Under the pieces are notes generated by a model. The model ran no database searches. It had not been told where the DNA came from and worked only from the letters and a program-made list of their open reading frames with translations. From positions 13,690,075 through 13,754,074 of the forward strand of contig NC_026658.2 in NCBI RefSeq assembly GCF_000004075.3: a stretch of DNA of 64,000 nucleotides, given 5' to 3'. The translations under genes were made by a program, and so were the position numbers. Below, piece by piece: positions 1 to 10,130 of the stretch. The stretch's first letter is position 1, and every line of letters begins with the position of its first letter. Origin of the DNA: Cucumis sativus. Lineage: Eukaryota > Streptophyta > Magnoliopsida > Cucurbitales > Cucurbitaceae.

Positions 1-459
1 CATCACCCCCACCCCCACCCACTTCCTCTTTCTCTCTTTAATTCCTACTCTCCTCCGCCGTAGCTTTGGCTATAGTCGAAGATGAACATCCCTTTGAAAG
101 AACAGTGGACAGGGAACTTTTTCGTTTCTACTGTGGCACGATATTCAGACTGGTAAAAACCCAACCCCAGTTCAAATAATGGCCCCTGTTTCGAACACGT
201 CGAGGACTAGATTCGGTGCAGTTCAAATGATCGACAACCCATTAACAGAAACTCAAGATCTTCCCAAGTCCAAACTATGGGGAAGAGCACAAGACCAATC
301 TGGGTTGTTAATGGCGATGAATTTAGCGTTTGTGAGTGGGAAATACAATGGAAGCTCCGTCACCATATTTGGAAGAAACCCATTTATGGAGAAAGTGAGA
401 GAGAGATGCCTGTGATTGGCGGAAGTGGGCTGTTTAGATTTGCGAGAGAGATGCCTGTG
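1..459 (+). pseudogene. Dirigent protein pseudogene, cut by window edge
   Basis: The + strand carries clear dirigent sequence: the FYWHD-like region, [38 protein letters not shown] and FGRNPFMEKVRE, closely matching the intact copies at 4021 and 5325. The copy is broken. The 5' end lies outside the window. The segment coding for the conserved [14 protein letters not shown] stretch is largely deleted near 115-130. The 21 bases that encode GLYASAS in the intact copies are missing near 290. After FRFAR the gene stops abruptly: a short stretch around 398-414 (agagatgcctgtg) reappears at 446-459 and the C-terminal beta strands are lost. No intact product is expected. It is the most decayed member of the tandem array. 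Confidence 0.85.
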
Positions 460-1200
460 TGAATGTTATTTCGTTTTTTTTTTCTACGTGGGATTTTCTT
501 CAAGCATAAGATTTTGATCATCTACTTGAGTCAAAGTAAAGTGAAAATTCATATTACTTTGTTGATCATCTAAAAAAATGCATTATTTTTTTTGTTTAAA
601 ATAGAAATCAGTAACCCTATGATTTAAGTTTTACCAAAAGATAATGATATGGTACCATCGCCCATAATAATGATAAGGTCTCCACTATATACTTTTGCCT
701 TAGCCATTAGATATTGAATCTAAAGTTGCTATATATTTTTCTTTCATTGATTTGATTTCAAAATTGTTCTGTTAAACAAATCTTTAAGTTTTAAATTTTA
801 AATATTCTCCTTAACATATTTTATCATCTTAAGGATTGAATTTGAATCTCCCATGAAATAGAGACGTTGTAAGAGTGTAAACACACGTATTGGTTGATGA
901 TGATGGGATGGTTCAATTTCATTTCAATGAATTCAATTACTTCTAATTTCAGCAACCACAGTTCAACTTCTAAGCCTTAGCTTTCACAAAATAGTAACAA
1001 AATTGCATCAATTACTGAAGTTCAAAAGAAGAAAAATGAACTTACAAAGACTATAGTTGTATATAACGTGCTAAGGTTAATTTAGTTTCCAATTCCCATT
1101 ATGAGTTGAAAGTTAAAACTTTGATTTCACTCCATTTTATGATTTGAACTGAAAAACAAAAGAAAATGGAGAGAAATTGTAATGAGGCTTTACCGCTAAT
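460..1200. other. Intergenic, no gene seen
   Basis: AT-rich spacer between two dirigent pseudogenes. The stretch around 880-1020 (ggttgatgatg, ttcaatttcatttc, caaccaca) resembles the upstream regions at 3020-3180 and 4960-5050, so upstream sequence was duplicated together with the coding sequence. No coding signal found. Confidence 0.6.
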
Positions 1201-1210
1201 TTATATATAG
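1201..1210 (+). promoter_or_regulatory. TATA-like box of dirigent copy 2
   Basis: ttatatatag about 65-70 bp upstream of the start at 1273, the same layout as the boxes at 3941 and 5245 before the intact copies. Confidence 0.5.
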
Positions 1211-1272
1211 AAATAGAAGGCAGAAAATATCCTGCGCGGTTGTATGTCTCAAGTCCAATGATCTCCATTTCC

Positions 1273-1846
1273 ATGGCCATAATTTCTCCTATCTCGGCCA
1301 CCCACTTCCTCTTTCTCTCTTTCCTCCTCTCCTTCGCCATCGCTGAACATGAACATTCCTTTGCAAGAACAATGGATAGAAAGCTGTTGGGTCTTGAAAA
1401 AGAGAAGCTCAGCCACCTCCGTCTATATTGGCACGACGTTGTAAGTGGCAAAAACCCAACCTCAGTCCAAATAGTGGCGCCTGTTTCGAACACGTCGAGG
1501 ACTAGATTTGGTGCAGTCCAAATGATCGACAATCCATTAACAGAAACTAAAGATCCCAAGTCCAGACTATGGGGAAGAGGACAGGGATTTTACGCATCAG
1601 CTTCGCAAGACAAACTTGGTCTGTTAATGGCGATGAATTTGGCTTTTGTGAGTGGGATACAACGGAAGCTCAATCGCTATATTTGGAAGAAACCCAGTTG
1701 GGGAGAAAGTGAGAGAGATGTCTGTGATCGGTGGAGGTGGAGTTTTCAGATTTGCGAGAGGGTATGCAAAAGCCACAACCAGGAAGTTCAATTCCAAAAC
1801 AGGAGATGCTGTTGTTGAATATAACATTTATGTATTTCACTATTGA
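1273..1846 (+). pseudogene. Dirigent protein pseudogene with frameshift
   Basis: Nearly full-length single-exon dirigent gene. The start at 1273 aligns with the MAGISPIS start of the intact copies; a hydrophobic signal peptide follows, then [36 protein letters not shown] and [24 protein letters not shown]. At about 1655, two bases are missing relative to the intact copies (gggatacaac against gggaaatacaac), so the frame shifts and reads into unrelated residues. The correct frame resumes as [13 protein letters not shown] and runs to EYNIYVFHY and a stop at 1844-1846. Apart from the shift the gene is well preserved, with a TATA-like box at 1201-1210, so inactivation looks recent. A sequencing or assembly error at this one point is the alternative. 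Confidence 0.85.
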
Positions 1847-2085
1847 ATTCTGCCTTTCTTTTTCTTTTCATCTGTTTTTGTTTCGTTTCTTTATTTTACT
1901 TTTTTGTTCTTTGAACATAAGGGGGCTTGGGTTTATGTTTGCATTCATGTAGGGTTCAATATATACTACATCAACGTTCAATTTCTAAATAATATAAATG
2001 TTGATTGCATAAACTGAAATCAATTATTTATTTTAACGATATCAATTTCATTTACACTATTAGCATAGAAACCTATCAAATGGAT
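1847..2085. other. Intergenic, 3' flank of dirigent copy 2
   Basis: T-rich downstream sequence that shares a CTTTTTCTTTT-type run with the 3' flanks of the copies at 4609 and 5913. No gene found. Confidence 0.5.
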
Positions 2086-2910
2086 ATGTTGTTATTAGTG
2101 ATTCAAAGCTGTTACCGACAACATGCTAAAAATAAACAACCACAATATCACCTATAGATGTTAACAATGATAGCAATAGAAAAATACAATTGATAGTAGC
2201 TATTGAAAATATTAATTGATAGCCTAATTAAACTTCGTCAATTCAAAATTTATGTGTTTACCAAGAAAGACATTACTTATAAAAAGTATCCTTATCAGAT
2301 ATCATTTATAGTTATTGTATAGCAATATTCTTCTAATGCAATAATCATTGATAGATAATGTTGGTGACTTCATTTTACATTGATAAGAATATAGAAAAAT
2401 TACTTATAGTAGCTATCGGGAATATCAACTGATAGCAACGTCGTTAATAGAAGCAGATATTAGTGATAGAAACTGATACCACATTTTTCAAATTGAAAGT
2501 TATCACTGATAGCATGCAATTATCAGCGACAGTCGTAGCTATCTATAGCAATTGGTACTATATTTCTCAAATTGAAAGTTACTCTACCATTCAATGAATG
2601 TCATTCATAAAAGCTATAATTGATAGGTGTTATCAATTATATCAACCGATAACATATTTTTCAAATTAAAAGCTTTTATTGATAGGATCTATCAACGATA
2701 GTAACGTATAATAGCTATTAAGAAAACCATGACAAAATACTTGTAATGGTAATAAGTTATCATAACTGATAACTACAATTAGTGATAACAACCAATAAAA
2801 GCTATTAAAGACATTTGCTAATTGTAGCCGTTAGTGATGGTTTTTTCAATGTAAAAAACTAAGAAAAAGTGTTTGAAATAATCATTTTTCAAATTGAAAG
2901 TTATGGGTGA
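2086..2910. repeat. Degenerate GATAG/CTATC-rich repeat block
   Basis: About 800 bp dense in short inverted motifs (gatag, ctatc, tgataac, agctat). A recurring phrase of the form ttttcaaattgaaagttat appears near 2484, 2565, 2656 and 2884, spaced roughly 80-90 bp apart for the first three, so it looks like a decayed tandem array of palindromic units. A shorter related block is at 35695-35885. No ORF runs through it. It is probably derived from a small inverted-repeat transposon or satellite. Confidence 0.6.
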
Positions 2911-3935
2911 TAGCATATATTCCTCAATTGAGAAAAAAAGTTAAAAGAAAAGTCAGGTTTGGAGGACATAATTTCATAGACTAGAGGGCCAAAAGGCACT
3001 GAAGAGTCTAAACATACATATATTGGTGGATGTGAATGTGAATGGGTTGATTCATTCTCACATGGGAAGGCTATCATGAATGGACTTTTTACACAAAAGC
3101 CAAAGTCAATTAACCAAACCTAATTACGTCCAATTCCAACAACCACAAATCAACTTCAACCCCACACACAAAATTAATAGTAACAAAACTATATCAAATT
3201 AGTGATGTTTACAAACTCAAAACACAATAGTTTGGTAAGAGTTACATCTAGCAATAATATTAATGAACTTTTAAGAAAATACTATAATTGAATATATATC
3301 ATACCAAAAGTCTACAATAATTTAATCACTTATTCACAATTTGAATTAAAGGTGAAAGTAAACTTCCTCAAAAAGTTAAAAGTTCTAAATTGTGCTATTA
3401 TTAATTGAAAAACTAAACAACACTAGAAATAATGCTTTAGTTAGGTATACATTCATGATTTGACCCTCTTCATTAGAACATTTTAAAATTTTATTTCTCT
3501 ATTTTAGTTAGAAAAATACTTAAATGAATCACGAGCATTAGCTATCTTCATGAAGTAGCAACATTTACTTATTTCTATATTTTTTGTGTGAGCGGTGAGA
3601 AGGAATGCATAAAGATGGATGATATTATGAATGGACTGAATTATTAATTCATAGGTCTCAAGACTTGTTTTTGCAATCTTTTATATGACTAAGGGGTCGT
3701 TCAATACGAGTCTTTTACTTGTTGTTCCAAGTGATTGGAGCTTCTGTTATGGAGATCACCTTGACGTTCTCTTGTTCGTGGAGGTTTCACTCGGTTTTAA
3801 TAGTCCAATACTTTTTTTTTTTTTTTTTGTGGAAAAAGGAGCATTCTAGAATCATAAAGTTGTAATAAAAGGAGAATGATAAATGGAAAAGTCTACAATG
3901 GCAAACCAATATTGAAAAAAGTGATTCAAGCAGCT
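2911..3935. other. Intergenic, no gene seen
   Basis: AT-rich. The part 3000-3240 is similar in wording to the upstream flank of the next dirigent copy (acacaaaagccaaa, caattaaccaaac). A poly-T run is at 3811-3828. No coding signal. Confidence 0.5.
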
Positions 3936-3940
3936 GTCTT

Positions 3941-3946
3941 TATATA
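3941..3946 (+). promoter_or_regulatory. TATA box of dirigent copy 3
   Basis: tatata inside ctgtctttatata, 80 bp before the start at 4021. The same ctgtctttatata string sits 80 bp before the start of copy 4. Confidence 0.65.
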
Positions 3947-4020
3947 GAAGGCAGAAGGATCCTTTGATCATCCACTGTCTGAAGTCCCAAGAACAGAGCA
4001 ACTCCCAAATCTCCCATTCC

Positions 4021-4608
4021 ATGGCTGGAATCTCTCCAATCTCCCCCACCCACTTCCTCTTTCTCTCTTTCCTCCTCTTCTCCGCCATAGCTTTGGCTAT
4101 AGCCGAAGATGAAAACTCCTTTGCAAGAACAGTGAACAGGAAACGTCTGGGTCTTAGAAAAGAAAAGCTCAGCCACTTCCGTCTCTACTGGCACGACGTT
4201 CTAAGTGGAAAAGACCCAACCTCCATGCAAATCGTTCCCCCTGTTTCGAACACTTCAATGACTAGATTCGGTGCGGTCCAAATGATCGACAACCCATTAA
4301 CGGAAACTGCAGATATCAAGTCCAAACTATGGGGAAGAGCAGAGGGATTGTATGCATCGGCTTCACAAGACGGATCTGGGTTGTTAATGGCGATGAACTT
4401 CGCGTTTGTGAGTGGGAAGTACAATGGAAGCTCCATCACAATATTTGGAAGGAACCCATTTTTGGAGAAAGTGAGAGAGATGCCTGTGATCGGTGGAAGT
4501 GGGTTGTTCAGATTTGCGAGAGGGTATGCGAAAGCTTCAACCGTTAATATTGATTTCACAACAGGGGATGCTGTCATTGAATATAACATTTACGTGCTTC
4601 ATTATTGA
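4021..4608 (+). CDS. Dirigent protein (DIR-b/d type), intact
   Basis: Single-exon gene for a 195-residue secreted dirigent protein. The start at 4021 ([12 protein letters not shown]) is preferred over an upstream in-frame ATG because it lines up with the start of all sister copies and puts the signal peptide ([17 protein letters not shown]) at the N-terminus. The mature part has the family motifs in order: [86 protein letters not shown] and [12 protein letters not shown] and NGS give N-glycosylation sites. Dirigents form an eight-stranded beta barrel in the apoplast and guide stereoselective coupling of phenoxy radicals made by oxidases; they do not oxidise by themselves. The substrate cannot be told from sequence. 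The C-terminal barrel resembles Arabidopsis DIR7/DIR22, placed in DIR-b/d from memory. Its closest relative is the next gene. Confidence 0.95.
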   Translation: MAGISPISPTHFLFLSFLLFSAIALAIAEDENSFARTVNRKRLGLRKEKLSHFRLYWHDVLSGKDPTSMQIVPPVSNTSMTRFGAVQMIDNPLTETADIKSKLWGRAEGLYASASQDGSGLLMAMNFAFVSGKYNGSSITIFGRNPFLEKVREMPVIGGSGLFRFARGYAKASTVNIDFTTGDAVIEYNIYVLHY

Positions 4609-5235
4609 ATTCTGCTCTTCTTTTTCTCTTTGTTGAATTTTGAATTTTGAATATTTGTTTTCAATGTTATATTATCTTTCATTGTATTTGAGTTCATCTA
4701 TGTGTCGTGAAAAGGATTAGATAAATTAACAATGTTGTTTATTACAATGATCTATTCAACAAACTTTGTTGCATGTCAAAGTAGTAAGAAGAATAAAAGT
4801 TAGATGATAATGATATATACCATCTTGATGATAACTAAATCTAAAAATTTAGATGGTTTTTAAAACATGATTAGAAATTAGATAACAAACCAAGAACATA
4901 ATGTGGAGTGTGCGTTGTGTAGGGGAAGACTTGAGTAGAGGCCGTGTGTAAGAGTCTAAAACATATTGAAAGCACCAATGGACTTTTACACAAAACCCAA
5001 ACTCAATTAACCAAACATTACTTCCAATTCCAACAACCACAATACAATTTCATGCCCCCACCCACACCAAAATAGTAACATTTGGTAATTTGGTTTTCAA
5101 TACTAAAAGCACAAAAAACAAAAACAAAAGAAAGAAAATGAGAAATCATAATGATGCTTTTGTTAGGTATTTCATGACACCCATTGACCCACTCCATTGA
5201 AAAATTTTAAAATTTGAAACAAAACCATCAATCAT
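4609..5235. other. Intergenic between dirigent copies 3 and 4
   Basis: AT-rich flank with no gene. The segment 4965-5050 (gacttttacacaaaacccaaa, ccaattccaacaaccaca) repeats wording of 3085-3150, consistent with duplication of a unit that includes upstream DNA. Confidence 0.5.
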
Positions 5236-5244
5236 ATCTGTCTT

Positions 5245-5250
5245 TATATA
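5245..5250 (+). promoter_or_regulatory. TATA box of dirigent copy 4
   Basis: tatata in ctgtctttatata, 80 bp upstream of the start at 5325, identical in position to the box before copy 3. Confidence 0.65.
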
Positions 5251-5324
5251 ATTGAAGTCATGGAGAGCCTTTGGTTCACTATCTGAAGTCTCAAACACAG
5301 AGTAACTTCAAATTCTCCCATTCC

Positions 5325-5912
5325 ATGGCTGGAATCTCTCCCATCTCCACCACCCACTTCCTCTTTCTCTCTTTCCTCCTCTTCTCTGCCGTAGCTTTGG
5401 CTGTAGCTGAAGATCAAAATTCCTTTGCAAGAACAGTGAACAGGAAACGGCTGGGTCTTAGAAAAGAGAAGCTCAGCCACTTCCGTTTCTACTGGCACGA
5501 CGTTCTAACTGGAAAATACCCAACCTCAATCCAAATCGTTCCCCCTGCTTCGAACACTTCAATGACTGGATTCGGTTTGGTTAACATGATCGACAACCCA
5601 TTAACAGAAACTCCAGATCCCAAGTCCAAACTATGGGGAAGAGCACAGGGATTGTACGCGTCAGCTTCGCAAGACCAGTTTGGGTTGTTAATGGCGATGA
5701 ACTTCGCGTTTGTGAGTGGGAAATACAACGGAAGCTCCCTCACTATATTTGGAAGAAACCCATTTTTGGAGAAAGTGAGAGAGATGCCTGTGATCGGTGG
5801 AAGTGGGCTGTTCAGATTTGCGAGAGGGTATGCAAAAGCCACAACCAATAAGGTTGATTTCAAAACAGGAGATGCTGTTGTTGAATATAACATTTACGTA
5901 CTTCACTATTGA
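5325..5912 (+). CDS. Dirigent protein (DIR-b/d type), intact
   Basis: Intact single-exon dirigent gene, 195 residues, starting [12 protein letters not shown] followed by a signal peptide ending about AVALAVA. The motif order is the same as in copy 3: [86 protein letters not shown] and [11 protein letters not shown]. It differs from copy 3 mainly in the middle ([10 protein letters not shown] instead of [16 protein letters not shown] instead of DGSGLL), the region that borders the barrel opening in known dirigents, so a change in substrate preference is possible but unproven. It is expected in the cell wall with a radical-coupling guide role. Shared promoter spacing with copy 3 suggests a young tandem duplicate. 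Confidence 0.95.
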   Translation: MAGISPISTTHFLFLSFLLFSAVALAVAEDQNSFARTVNRKRLGLRKEKLSHFRFYWHDVLTGKYPTSIQIVPPASNTSMTGFGLVNMIDNPLTETPDPKSKLWGRAQGLYASASQDQFGLLMAMNFAFVSGKYNGSSLTIFGRNPFLEKVREMPVIGGSGLFRFARGYAKATTNKVDFKTGDAVVEYNIYVLHY

Positions 5913-8125
5913 ATAATTCAGCTTTGTTCTCTTTGTTTCTGTGTTTCGTTTCTTTGATTTGCTTTTTTCTAGAACAGAGCCTTTTCTTTTCTTTTTTGGA
6001 ACTTCCAATAATTTGAAACCATTGTTAACATTACATTCAACTTTACTCATCCCAGTTGAAGATTTTATGTTAATGGGGCTATTTAATATGCGGTTCAAGA
6101 ACTTCTTGTGAGCTCAATCGTTCTAGAATATCAATTTTAAATTCTTAGGTAGCTTTCACTCAACAAAATTCAGTTTTTGGTGGATCAGTGATTTAATAAA
6201 GTGTGTGAACAAGAGGGAGTGAGAGAAAGAAGAAAAGAACAAGAACATGAAAATGACATTGTATTTTCACTAGAAAGCAATGGCAGAAGTAAGGTGTTAA
6301 TCATTAGATCAGATGTGGATCATCCCAACAATAAACCAAAAAGAAGAACACCTCAAGCATATAAAGAATAATAAAGTTCAATTGAAGTAAAGAAATTAGA
6401 GTGGGATCACAAATAATGATTCCCACACATGATGATGAGAGGGGCATTACAGATATCAAAGCAATTAAAAAAAACCTTTTCTTAGGTTTAAAATCACTTT
6501 TCTTTGGGGTTGGTGGAGTAGATGGTGAAGTAAAGTGGTTAGAAAATAGTGAGGGGGACAATGGAATAATGTAGATGATTGGAGTTTTGGGCGCGACGCT
6601 TGTCACACAATCCTGTCTCCCCTTTTCTCTTCCAGTTATTCTTTGCCTGCTGAATCCATGGAAGAACAGAGAAGTGAGGGTTAGAAAATAGCTAGCTAGC
6701 TCTGTTGAGGACCTGTCATCTAAATTATATTGAAGTGTGTTGCTGACAAACACCTTACACCACCACCTCAAATACATTATTGTAGAAGAAAGAGAGAGTT
6801 GAACTTCAAACAACATCTTAGGAGTACTACTGAAGTGCTTCCTGGGGGAAGAAGAAACACACACACCACCATTGAATAACACTTTTTGTATATGAATGAG
6901 GTCGAGGCTTTCACTACAACCAATCAACACTTTTCTGTTATGTCTCAGTTTTGGTATTAATAAACATTTTAACAAACATAATTAACTTCAAAGTTTGGCT
7001 AACTAAACATAATTACAATTTAAACTTATTTAAAACTCATCTTCTTCTTCACAACTGAAAAAAGGGACTAAATAAAATCACTTCAGGTAAAGTAAAAGTA
7101 AAACTCAACAAACTTTTTTTCTTTCATTCATTAAAGAAAAAATGATAAAGAGTAAAGTTCAATCTTCCACTTATTTTTCTTTTGAAATAAAATCATTAAA
7201 CTTTGAAATATTGGTATAGATTAAAATACCCAAAACATATTTTCTTTTCTTTTAATGTTTCGTTTGTATTTGTTCTTCATTTCTCCATCTTTGTTCTGTA
7301 ATATTTAGTTATTTTCTAATCATGTTAGGATTACATTTGAAGTTGTTTATTAGAACTATTAAATTTGCAATGAGTTTCATCAATTACACGATCTGATTTT
7401 GATATATCCTATAATATATAGTATTCTCTTTTATATTATTGAATGTTGATCGTTTTCTAATTAGTTCTCCTTCTCGCATCCCGACCCATTCTCTAAATCA
7501 TTATTCTTCTCTTGTTTCCCTCCCTTGCTTTGCTTTTCTTTCCCCTCCATTTTCCCTAAACAATCCTCTTTCTTTGAAAGAAAAAAAATGGTAATTAAAT
7601 TAACGTTGTGATTTCATTTTAGTAAAGAAAGAATTTTCATTAAATTCGCTTTAAATTCATATAAAATTAAGAAAAACAGAACTCATCTTTTTTTTTCTTT
7701 TTTACTTTTATCAACCCTGATATTATATATAAGAGATTGTATAACAAAAGATTCTCTTTATACCCTATGTGCCTCTGCTTCTTGTACTTTTCATGATTCC
7801 TATTTAGTCTCTCGTCCTAACTATTTGGGTTGAGATGATGTTGCACTTGAAGTGGTTTCCTGTTTTATATCGGAAAGTATGATCTAAACCATATATATAA
7901 AACAACACGATTAAACAAATAAGGCCACATCAGCAACAATGCCAGATCAACAATGACAAATCACCAATGTGGACATCCAGAAACGTGGTAGTTTTGGAGT
8001 AGAGACACAACCACTAAACCGTAACAAAAAAATTAGTTAAAATAAACATTATTTAATATATACTGTAATATGATACTTTAAAATTAATATTAAAATACAA
8101 AAACCAATTATGTGAGGAGGCATAT
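5913..8125. other. Intergenic, no supported gene
   Basis: About 2.2 kb. A block of less AT-rich sequence lies at 6300-6960; on the minus strand it is open for about 220 codons but opens with TTG, has low-complexity Ser/Phe/Leu content and shows no family I recognise, so I do not call it a gene. It could be a transcribed non-coding region. The rest (6960-8125) is AT-rich and T/C tracts only. Confidence 0.5.
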
Positions 8126-8876
8126 TGTCACGCCCCAAAAATGACCCAACAGATTTTTCGCAAATTAAGGCTCCTTAGCATTGCCCAAGAGGAGCCAACC
8201 AAGTCCCAAGCAGTCCAAAGACCCAAGGAAGAGGAACAAGTTCACGCCAAGCCTATGATACGCCAATGTGCAGGAGATTGGCGCACGCGGCCCTGTCATG
8301 ACATGGGCGCGCGCAGCGCGAAGGGCGGCAGGCAGACAAGCGGACGCGCACGGCAGATGGGCGCGCGCGGCATGGACGCGCGCGCTACACTAGCGCGCGC
8401 GGGAAGCGGACACGGAGCGCGCGGAGAAGCATCCGGGAACCTCTCGAAGGTTCCAGAAGAATCGCGAGCGGCCGGGAAGGCTCGCGAACACGCGCGAAGG
8501 CACGCGCGCGCCAGACGGCCCCAGACGCCTCCAGAAGCTTCTGGACAGTGTCATGAGCGCTCGGGAATGTTCCAGATTGCTTTTTGCCGACCTTGTAAGG
8601 CGGTTTAGGGCTTGTAAATAGATTGTATACTTCTATAAATACCCCAAAGGGGTCCATTTGTATAAACAACACAGAATCCTTGGGAATTCATCAACAAAGC
8701 TCTCTTAAGCATTTTATCAAACACCTTGTCTACAACTCTTTGCCTACTTCTTACCTACGAATTTCCTTCTTCCTTAGTTTGTTCCAACAAGTCCAATTAC
8801 TCTTAGGCTTACATTGGTGCAACCCCAACACCTTTGTGCCGCACGTTGGTTTTGTGATTAAAATAACCACGTGACA
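8126..8876. mobile_element. Solo LTR, probable Ty3/gypsy (chromovirus-like)
   Basis: A 751-bp block that starts TGTCACGCCCC and ends CACGTGACA: TG...CA ends with a 7-bp perfect inverted repeat (TGTCACG/CGTGACA), the form of an LTR. The four bases atat lie on both sides, a possible short target-site duplication. Inside are a strongly GC-rich, CG-dense zone (about 8270-8530), a TATA box (ctataaatacccc, near 8633) and a T-rich 3' part as in an LTR promoter/poly(A) region. No internal region, primer site or partner LTR is next to it, so it is a solo LTR left by recombination. TGTCACG ends are common in plant gypsy/chromovirus LTRs, hence the family guess. Its CG content is still high, so it may not be very old. 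The open frames in it are composition artefacts. Confidence 0.7.
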
Positions 8877-9475
8877 ATATGCTCCCTTGATCTCCTAATA
8901 AATCTGTTATATTTAACTATAGTCATGTACTAATATTGATGTCCTTTCATGTCTTTAATTGTAAATTTGATAAATTCCTTATTTGATGTTTATCTTTTTC
9001 ATAGTAAAAACGATGCATTTGAGATATTAAATAATCATACAATCTTCTAAATTTTTTCAAAGCTCTTTCATATATATATATACATGTATTCCACGAGTCA
9101 TGGATTATTATTCTTCTTTACTAAAATTTCTAGTGAAAAACGTAATTAAGCTTTTAATTAAAGTATTTACGAAAGTGACCAAATTTTTTAATAAGAAGAT
9201 TAAAGATCAAAAGCAGCCAATGAATATTTTGTATTAGTGACAATTAACCACATTAAGCTTTTAAATTCCTCAAATATAATGATTAAATAATCAATGCATT
9301 ATTATTTATCTCATTATAAATAATTAAATCACTGCACACGTTGTGTATATGAATAAGCCATTAACTATTTAATATTAGTCTCTCTTGATCTTACGAAAAA
9401 AAATTAATATCAAGTCAAACATGGCTTGCCCCTTCACACCTCCCCTAGCATCACTTGGCAAGCCATTTGGGTTTG
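8877..9475. other. Intergenic, 5' flank of dirigent copy 5
   Basis: AT-rich; no gene seen. It contains short TA tracts (9070-9082). Confidence 0.5.
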
Positions 9476-9477
9476 TA

Positions 9478-9494
9478 TATTATATATATATATA
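9478..9494 (+). promoter_or_regulatory. TATA region of dirigent copy 5
   Basis: An alternating TA tract running into tatatacccc, about 75-90 bp before the start at 9567. Confidence 0.6.
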
Positions 9495-9566
9495 CCCCTT
9501 TCTATTCTCAAGGTTTCTCATTATTCTCCAAGTCTGGAAGTTTTGTAGCAGCTAGCTCCTGCAGGC

Positions 9567-10130
9567 ATGGGAAGTAAGTTCTTCTTCACATGTTGTCTTC
9601 TTTGGTGCTTGATTAGTTCGGCCATGGCTTCGGACGACGACTCGTTTGCAACCAGGCTGAACCCCAAGGTGTTGAAACTGAAGAAAGAGAAGCTAACTCG
9701 TTTTCATCTTTACTGGCACGACGTGGTGGGCGGAAGCAACCCCACTAGCGTCCCGGTGTTGCCACGCCTAAATAACGTTACATTGTTTGGGCTTATCAAC
9801 ATGTTTGACAACCCATTGACGGTCGGACCAGACCCCAAGTCTCGGCTAGTGGGGAGATCTCAAGGTTTGTATGCCTCTACTGCACAGCATGAAATTGGAC
9901 TTTTGATGGCTATGAACTTTGCGTTTACTTACGGAAAATACAAGGGGAGCTCCATCACCATTTTGGGTCGGAACCCTATTCTGAACCAAGTACGAGAGAT
10001 GCCAGTGGTGGGAGGAACTGGACGGTTCCGATTTGCTAAAGGTCATGCGCTGGCTAAGACTCAATATTTCAACGCTACTACATTGGATGCTGTTGTTGAA
10101 TATGATATTTATGTATTGCATTATTATTGA
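9567..10130 (+). CDS. Dirigent protein, divergent intact copy
   Basis: Intact single-exon gene for a 187-residue dirigent protein. MGSKFFFTCCLLWCLISSAMA is a signal peptide. The barrel motifs are present: [99 protein letters not shown] and VVEYDIYVLHYY. It keeps LVGR and TILGRNP, the forms general in DIR-b/d proteins, where the tandem copies upstream have LWGR and TIFGRNP, so it is likely the older type and the upstream four a later local expansion. It is separated from copy 4 by 3.6 kb and a solo LTR. Secreted; role in coupling phenolic radicals, exact substrate unknown. Confidence 0.95.
   Translation: MGSKFFFTCCLLWCLISSAMASDDDSFATRLNPKVLKLKKEKLTRFHLYWHDVVGGSNPTSVPVLPRLNNVTLFGLINMFDNPLTVGPDPKSRLVGRSQGLYASTAQHEIGLLMAMNFAFTYGKYKGSSITILGRNPILNQVREMPVVGGTGRFRFAKGHALAKTQYFNATTLDAVVEYDIYVLHYY

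Noticed and set aside
4185-5893. Long antisense open frames (134 codons) opposite both intact dirigent genes
   Set aside because: They occur in both copies only because the coding strands are near identical; composition and lack of any family match mark them as shadows.
6304-6975. 223-codon minus-strand open frame
   Set aside because: Opens with TTG, low-complexity content, no recognisable family, no clear promoter. I also looked for known plant microRNAs in this block and saw none.
8141-8672. 155-codon + frame and 95-codon minus frame, Arg/Ala-rich
   Set aside because: They lie inside the GC-rich solo LTR; stop-poor because of base composition, with no protein motif.
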